Source: Candidatus Laterigemmans baculatus (GTDB taxonomy: Bacteria > Planctomycetota > Planctomycetia > Pirellulales > Pirellulaceae). From it: a DNA stretch of 64,000 nt. Position numbers and translations under genes: made by a program. This document shows, in pieces, positions 59,618 to 64,000 of this stretch. Location of the stretch: contig NZ_WRPR01000112.1 of the NCBI RefSeq assembly GCF_010367455.1, positions 142,825-206,824 of the forward strand. Direction: 5' to 3'. Each line of letters begins with the position of its first letter. Position 1 is the first letter of the stretch. Under the pieces are notes generated by a model. That model did not search any database. It saw only the letters and a list, made by a program, of their open reading frames with translations, and was not told where the DNA came from.

Positions 59618-62203
59618 CTAGCTTCGTGCGGAGGAGTACGACTGAATCGTCTGGTTCTCGTACGTCTGCCAGACGTCGGCCTCGGGGTCGCCGATCGTGA
59701 CCGTGTAAGCCCCTTCTTCGAACACGAAGGGCTGGATCGATTTGCCCGCGGCGCGGATCGCGTACACCAGCTCTCCCTCGGCATCGAAGACTTTGACGAC
59801 CGGGAACTCCACGTCTCCTTCGGCGGTCCGCTCGGGCAAGTAGCCGACCGGCTGCCGACCGTAGTTGTCGGTCTGCTTGAGCGTCAGCGGCCAACCGGGG
59901 AACTGGTTGGCGGCGTCTCCGGAAGTGGCGTCGATCAAAAAACGGTACGCATCGCAGGTATAGGTTCGGGCCTTCGGATCGACCGTGATGATCCCAAACC
60001 CGGAGCCCTTTTGGTGGGCCCGGTCATAGCGATTCTGTTCGGTCGCCACTTCGGGATCTCCGACCGCGTAGACATACACATGGTTGCCGAACCCGTCGGT
60101 GTACTGGCCGGTGTGGGGCAGCCCGTGCTCGGGGCGATCGGAGTGGGGCATGTCAACTTCATCGGGGCGCCACCAGCGGGGATAGCCGACCGAGATCGCC
60201 GGAGTGCAGAAGGACCACGAACCGTCCCGCGGAGCGTCCGCACCGTACTGCACCATCGATGTGAGGTGCTGGTCGCCGTTGATGTGCAGCGGAAAACCTT
60301 TGCGAATGATTCGCACCGCTCGGTTCCGCGCGGTCTGCGGCCAGGAGCCCGAGTCGAGGTCGGCCTTGAGATATCCGTCGTAGCTGCCGTGGTGCGTCGC
60401 GACGCCGGCGAAGACGGTCTCGCTGAGCAGGATCTTGATGTCGGCACCCCGCCAGTCGCCGACCCAGTGCTCGAGGAATTTTTCCTGCCGCTCGCCGAGC
60501 AACTCCAGCCCCGGTTTGTCGAGCGCTTCGGTATCAAAGTCGGGGTTGGTGACGTGGTCCGCGCGGCCGCTGCCGGAGTCGACTTTTTCGGGTCCGCTTT
60601 TGAATTGCCGGTCACCGATGATCGCAAAACTAACGCGACCGTAGACCATGTCGCCATAGTAGACGCTCATCCCTTGTTTGATGGGCGTCGGGTCGTACAG
60701 ATCGGGATGATGGGCGGTGTTGGTTTTATGAACCACCTGGACCATCTGAACCGGTTGGATATAGCCCCCTTCGGACGACGTCGTCCCCTCCCGCATCGGC
60801 GCTCCCGCTTCACCCCAGATGTTGCCATGAAAGACATCGTGGTCGTCCGGGATGCATAAGGTGGGACGGTCTCGCATCACATCTCCAAAGACCCACCCGA
60901 ACATATAATATTTGCGCAAGTAGTTGAGGATCGCGCGGTCGGCCGGGCTGCGAATCACGCCGAACCCACCATGGCTTTCGTAGAGCTGGTCTCCGGAGAA
61001 GAAGAGCAGGTCGGGATCGAGTTTGCGGAGGTTTTCCGCGACCGGCGCGTAGGGGAATCCCGATTCGTGTTGGCAGGTCAAACCACCGATGACGATGGGA
61101 CGGTCGACCGGGTTGGGGCGAATCGTTCCGGCCCAGTGGGAGGTTTCGGTGGAACCATCTTTGCGCCGCTGGCGATAGACCATCCGGTACGGCGTTGCGA
61201 TGGTTTCGTCCCAGTTGGCGATCCGGAAGGTCGCGGTCCAGGCATCCGGGTCGAGGGGCGCTTCGCCAAGCGATTCCCAGCGACCGCCGCGCTCGACTTC
61301 GAGCTCCACTTGCTGGTTGTCCCGCTCGCCGAGCGGCGGCGTGAGGGCGCTGATCTTCAGCACAAAACCATCGTCGGACCGCGAGTCGCTCAGCGAATAC
61401 ATCGACCACAGCAGCGGTCCAAAGCGGTGCTCCGGTGAGACCGTGAAGGCTGCGCCGCCGGCCGAGAGTTCGGAGAACCAGAACCGAGTTCCGCTCTCTC
61501 GGCGGAAGCGACGGTCGTAGTTGTTGACGATTCCCACGTTCCCGAGCACCGCGGCCGGGGCGACCGTGTGGGTGAGGCTGCCGAGCGGAGCACCCGATTC
61601 ACCGTCGAAGGCGGTGAGCGTCAGCGCGTACCGCTCGCCGCTCGGTCGTCCGGAAAGCTCGAGGCGGAGGTTCTCCAGCGTCGCGGCGCGGTCGAGCGGC
61701 TGGGACTGGTTGCCGATGATCAGCTTCCCGTCGCTCAGCCCGGCATCGATCCCCCCTCCGGCAAAGCAGTTGCTGCGATACTCGTTGAGCTCGCTCTTGA
61801 CCCCCACGCGGAACCCGCCGCTCGCGGTTTGCTTTTCCCCTCCTGGCTCGGCAGACTCTTCGGCGACTCCCATCCGCACCGACATCGCCAGGGGCTGATT
61901 GGGATCGGTCAGCTGGTGCGTCAGCAGATGGACGCTGCGATTGCCGCCTCGGGTGATGCACTCGGCCCGCCCGCTGCGGACCACCCAGTCCTCCATCGGA
62001 TTAGCCCAGCAATCGGCACCGAGCCAGACGCGGTCGTGGCTGTTTTGCCAATCGCTGGTGAACGAAGGAGCGATCTCTGCCGCGCCCGGGCCCCCTGCCG
62101 CGCCCGGGCCCTCAGCAGCGGCCAGCACCGTCCGCCCGCCACTGACCAAGCTCGCTCCTGCGGCCAGGCATTTCATCGCCGATCGTCGATTAAAAAGATT
62201 CAT
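59618..62203 (-). CDS. PhoD-family metallophosphatase, Tat-exported
   Basis: 861 residues. Tat-like leader NRRSAMKCLAAGASLVSGGRTVLAAA, then an 18-bp repeat encoding Gly-Pro-Gly-Ala-Ala. A beta-sandwich-like region (residues 45-370) precedes the phosphatase: PIVIGGLTCQHESGFPYAPVAENL, LDPDLLFFSGDQLYESHGG (metal Asp, Gln), CIPDDHDVFHGNIWGE (catalytic DDHD), and HINGDQHLTSMVQYG near the end. PhoD enzymes release phosphate from mono- and diesters using Ca/Fe. Longer than common PhoD (about 550 aa) because of the N-terminal module. No phosphate regulon site was seen. Confidence 0.87.
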   Translation of the reverse strand: MNLFNRRSAMKCLAAGASLVSGGRTVLAAAEGPGAAGGPGAAEIAPSFTSDWQNSHDRVWLGADCWANPMEDWVVRSGRAECITRGGNRSVHLLTHQLTDPNQPLAMSVRMGVAEESAEPGGEKQTASGGFRVGVKSELNEYRSNCFAGGGIDAGLSDGKLIIGNQSQPLDRAATLENLRLELSGRPSGERYALTLTAFDGESGAPLGSLTHTVAPAAVLGNVGIVNNYDRRFRRESGTRFWFSELSAGGAAFTVSPEHRFGPLLWSMYSLSDSRSDDGFVLKISALTPPLGERDNQQVELEVERGGRWESLGEAPLDPDAWTATFRIANWDETIATPYRMVYRQRRKDGSTETSHWAGTIRPNPVDRPIVIGGLTCQHESGFPYAPVAENLRKLDPDLLFFSGDQLYESHGGFGVIRSPADRAILNYLRKYYMFGWVFGDVMRDRPTLCIPDDHDVFHGNIWGEAGAPMREGTTSSEGGYIQPVQMVQVVHKTNTAHHPDLYDPTPIKQGMSVYYGDMVYGRVSFAIIGDRQFKSGPEKVDSGSGRADHVTNPDFDTEALDKPGLELLGERQEKFLEHWVGDWRGADIKILLSETVFAGVATHHGSYDGYLKADLDSGSWPQTARNRAVRIIRKGFPLHINGDQHLTSMVQYGADAPRDGSWSFCTPAISVGYPRWWRPDEVDMPHSDRPEHGLPHTGQYTDGFGNHVYVYAVGDPEVATEQNRYDRAHQKGSGFGIITVDPKARTYTCDAYRFLIDATSGDAANQFPGWPLTLKQTDNYGRQPVGYLPERTAEGDVEFPVVKVFDAEGELVYAIRAAGKSIQPFVFEEGAYTVTIGDPEADVWQTYENQTIQSYSSARS
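62079..62114. repeat. 18-bp direct repeat, 2 copies, in the PhoD-type gene
   Basis: GCCGCGCCCGGGCCCCCT at 62079 and GCCGCGCCCGGGCCCTCA at 62097. Encodes Gly-Pro-Gly-Ala-Ala after the leader. Confidence 0.93.
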
Positions 62204-62425
62204 GCCAGTGATTCCGTGGTCCTCGTCGAAGAATGCTCGCGCTCAGTTCACTCGCTGAGTATTCTAACTGCCCTGCTTCCCCGGAACCTCTTGCCATGGA
62301 ATCCGCGAAAGCGAAAGATACGCCACAGCCAGCGGGCTGCGGGCGGCGGGACACACGCCGCTGGCAAGAGAGTTACCCCACGACGCTCAGTTTTCTGAAT
62401 CCTTCCTCTTCGGAGCCGACAATCG

Positions 62426-63007
62426 ATGAAATTCGCCAGCCAAACCGTTCTTGCTCTCCTCGCAGTGCTGGGGCTGTCGAGCTCCCCCGCGGCCGCCGAG
62501 CCGGTGAAAGCCGAGGTCGTGACCAGCGCCGGAAAGATTGTCGTCGAGCTCGATGCCGACAAGGCTCCCAAAACGGTCGAGAATTTCCTCCAGTACGCCA
62601 AGAGCGGGCACTATGCGGGGACCATTTTCCACCGCGTGATTCCCGGCTTCATGATTCAGGGCGGGGGCCTCGACCGCAACCTTCGCGAGAAGCGGACGCA
62701 GCCGCCGGTGATCAACGAAGCGGGCAATGGGTTGACCAACGAGCCCTACACGCTGGCGATGGCCCGCACCGGCGATCCGCATTCGGCGACCAGCCAGTTC
62801 TTTATCAACGTCGCGAAGAATGATTTTCTCGATCGCAAGAACAGCCGCGACGGGTTTGGTTACGCGGTGTTCGGCAAGGTGATCGAGGGGAAAGAAGTCG
62901 TCGATAAGATCGCTCGCGTCGCCACGCGTCCCGCGCCGGGCGGCCACGAAAACGTGCCGGTCGAGCCGATCGTGATCCAGGAAGTCAAGATTTTGAACGG
63001 CAAATAA
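62426..63007 (+). CDS. Secreted cyclophilin-type peptidyl-prolyl isomerase
   Basis: 193 residues. Signal peptide 1-24 (FASQTVLALLAVLGLSSSPAAA). Cyclophilin core: TSAGKIVVELDADKAPKTVENFLQYAKSGHY, FHRVIPGFMIQGG (catalytic Arg), SATSQFFINVAKNDFLD and YAVFGKVIEGKEVVDKI. The Trp of cyclosporin-binding types is absent, as in other bacterial periplasmic members. It assists folding in the periplasm. Convergent with the DUF1080 gene, only 5 bp apart. Confidence 0.93.
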   Translation: MKFASQTVLALLAVLGLSSSPAAAEPVKAEVVTSAGKIVVELDADKAPKTVENFLQYAKSGHYAGTIFHRVIPGFMIQGGGLDRNLREKRTQPPVINEAGNGLTNEPYTLAMARTGDPHSATSQFFINVAKNDFLDRKNSRDGFGYAVFGKVIEGKEVVDKIARVATRPAPGGHENVPVEPIVIQEVKILNGK

Positions 63008-63012
63008 TCGCT

Positions 63013-63753
63013 CTACAACGGTTTGATCCGCAGGTTTCGCCAGCTGACCTCGAGCGGTTCGGCCGACTTGGTGCTGTGGACTTGCAAGGCGATGAACCCG
63101 CGAGCGGTCATGTCATCTTTAAGATCGGCCGCGGGGACGCCGTTGACCCAGGTGCGGATCGAATCGCCCCGGGCCTCGACGCGAATCAAGTTCCACTGCT
63201 CGGGCTTGAAGGCGGCTCGCGCTTCGGGGCGATTCTCGAGCGTGTATAGCCAGCCCCGGCGAGCTTCATCGTAGATCCCGCCGGTCCACGCCCGCTCGCT
63301 CGGATCGATCTCGATCTGATAACCATGGACGCGGCCATCCTTGTAATCTTTGCGGCTCTGGCTGCGGATTTGAACGCCTGAGTTCAACTGTGGATCGACC
63401 CGGAATTCGTACTCGAGGATGAAGTCGCCGAATTCCTCGGCTGTGCAGAGGAAGCTGTTCGGCGTCCCCAGCCGAGTCGTTCCCACGATCGCACCATCGA
63501 CCACTTCGAAGTCGGCTCGGCCGCCCCGCTGGATCCAGCCCTCGATCGATTCGCCATCGAACAGCGGCACCCATTCCGCTTCCTCGGATGCTATCTCTTC
63601 CTCGGCGACTTCCTCGGGAGCGGTTACTTTTTCCGCCGCTTCTTCTGGGGCGGATGCTGATTGCGGCGCGGGCTCTGGAGTGTCCTCGTCGGCCCGGACC
63701 GAAGCGGCGAGAGTCAGCGAGGCGACTAGGCTGAGGAAGAGGTGAAAACGCAT
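63013..63753 (-). CDS. Secreted DUF1080 (3-keto-disaccharide hydrolase-like) protein
   Basis: 246 residues from ATG 63753; an in-frame frame further upstream is translated intergenic repeat and was rejected. Signal peptide 1-22, then a Glu/Ala/Pro-rich linker (residues 24-60), then the jelly-roll DUF1080 domain: [105 protein letters not shown]. The family is abundant in planctomycetes and acts on sugars or glycans. Confidence 0.92.
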   Translation of the reverse strand: MRFHLFLSLVASLTLAASVRADEDTPEPAPQSASAPEEAAEKVTAPEEVAEEEIASEEAEWVPLFDGESIEGWIQRGGRADFEVVDGAIVGTTRLGTPNSFLCTAEEFGDFILEYEFRVDPQLNSGVQIRSQSRKDYKDGRVHGYQIEIDPSERAWTGGIYDEARRGWLYTLENRPEARAAFKPEQWNLIRVEARGDSIRTWVNGVPAADLKDDMTARGFIALQVHSTKSAEPLEVSWRNLRIKPL

Positions 63754-64000
63754 GCGATGGACCTCGGGCAAAAAGGGAAGTGGAAGGGAAACCACGAAGG
63801 ACACGAAGAACACGAAGGACGGGTGAGGAGTTGAACCGCGGATAGCGCAGATACCACGGATTATTGGCTGTTGGTCTTCCCTTTTATCCGCGTACTCCGT
63901 GCGATCTGCGGTCCTTCCCCTTTCCGTGCGTTTCCGTGTCCTTCCGTGGCCACCATTCGTCTAATTCGTGTCATTGGGGAACCACGAAGAGCACGAAGGA
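63754..64000. repeat. Intergenic sequence with ACCACGAAGG-type dispersed repeats
   Basis: 63790-63821 contains ACCACGAAGGACACGAAGAA then CACGAAGGAC; 63979-64000 repeats ACCACGAAGAGCACGAAG. Between lies CGTGTCCTTCCGTGG and ATTCGTCTAATTCGTGTCAT, the same words in inverted sense. No gene was seen; the tract continues beyond the window. Confidence 0.85.

Noticed and set aside
63754..63813. 20-codon N-terminal extension of the DUF1080 protein
   Set aside because: The codons are translated from the ACCACGAAGG-type dispersed repeat; the next ATG gives a normal signal peptide.

Overview
This GC-rich window looks like a chromosomal segment of a planctomycete, probably of the Pirellula/Rhodopirellula kind. 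The assignment is inference. It rests on gene types typical of that phylum: two DUF1501 proteins with Tat-type leaders, a DUF1549/DUF1553 protein with a cytochrome-like CxxxCH site, a cytochrome/WD40 protein, a secreted DUF1080 protein, a PhoD-type phosphatase, and a very large Ser/Thr kinase. No rRNA, tRNA, CRISPR array, phage or transposase was seen. About 48 genes are supported.

Layout. 1-4.4 kb: a PolB-like exonuclease (cut by the window edge), peptidase T, a methyltransferase, two small unknown proteins and CutA. 4.4-9.4 kb: a membrane block on the minus strand (NfeD-type protein, TrkH, sodium:solute symporter). 9.7-14 kb: a four-gene minus-strand cluster (C39-like peptidase, RimK-type ATP-grasp, GCS2-type ligase, N-formylglutamate amidohydrolase) with overlapping start/stop codons, which looks like a peptide or amide synthesis/hydrolysis pathway. 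14.1 kb: CsrA with a long tail. 15-22 kb: an MFS transporter, a secreted beta-propeller and a 1345-residue kinase-ATPase. 22.8-29.5 kb: a complete seven-gene Mrp Na+/H+ antiporter operon plus a TVP38-type membrane protein. 29.6-34 kb: a nitrilase-fold enzyme, soluble transhydrogenase, CCA-type nucleotidyltransferase and a Nudix hydrolase. 34-39 kb: KdsD, KdsC and a 1063-residue anchored protein, in the order of a Gram-negative kds-lpt operon. 39-42 kb: TrpS, AcpS and a secreted HExxH protein. 42.2-48.5 kb: an operon of a TPR protein, two short helical proteins sharing a W-x-D-x5-F turn, a coiled-coil protein and a membrane FtsK/EssC-type ATPase, read here as a type VII-like (ESX-like) module. 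48.7-64 kb: a glutamate-synthase-like protein and a block of secreted planctomycete-type proteins.

Two features run through the whole window. First, short tandem repeats of 12, 15, 18 or 21 bp sit in frame inside many otherwise conserved genes (pepT, methyltransferase, nfeD, FGase, csrA, kinase, mrpD, the lpt-like gene, the ftsK-like gene, DUF1501, PhoD), whereas intergenic tandem repeats also use periods that are not multiples of three (7, 17-19). Second, seven of the eight convergent gene junctions carry a long or self-complementary repeat of one of several families. One of these families, built around GGCGCTAGCC, supplies the stop codon or last residues of three genes. The ESX-like operon, the ATP-grasp/GCS2 cluster, the LptC/LptA-like giant and the repeat landscape are the points most worth following.
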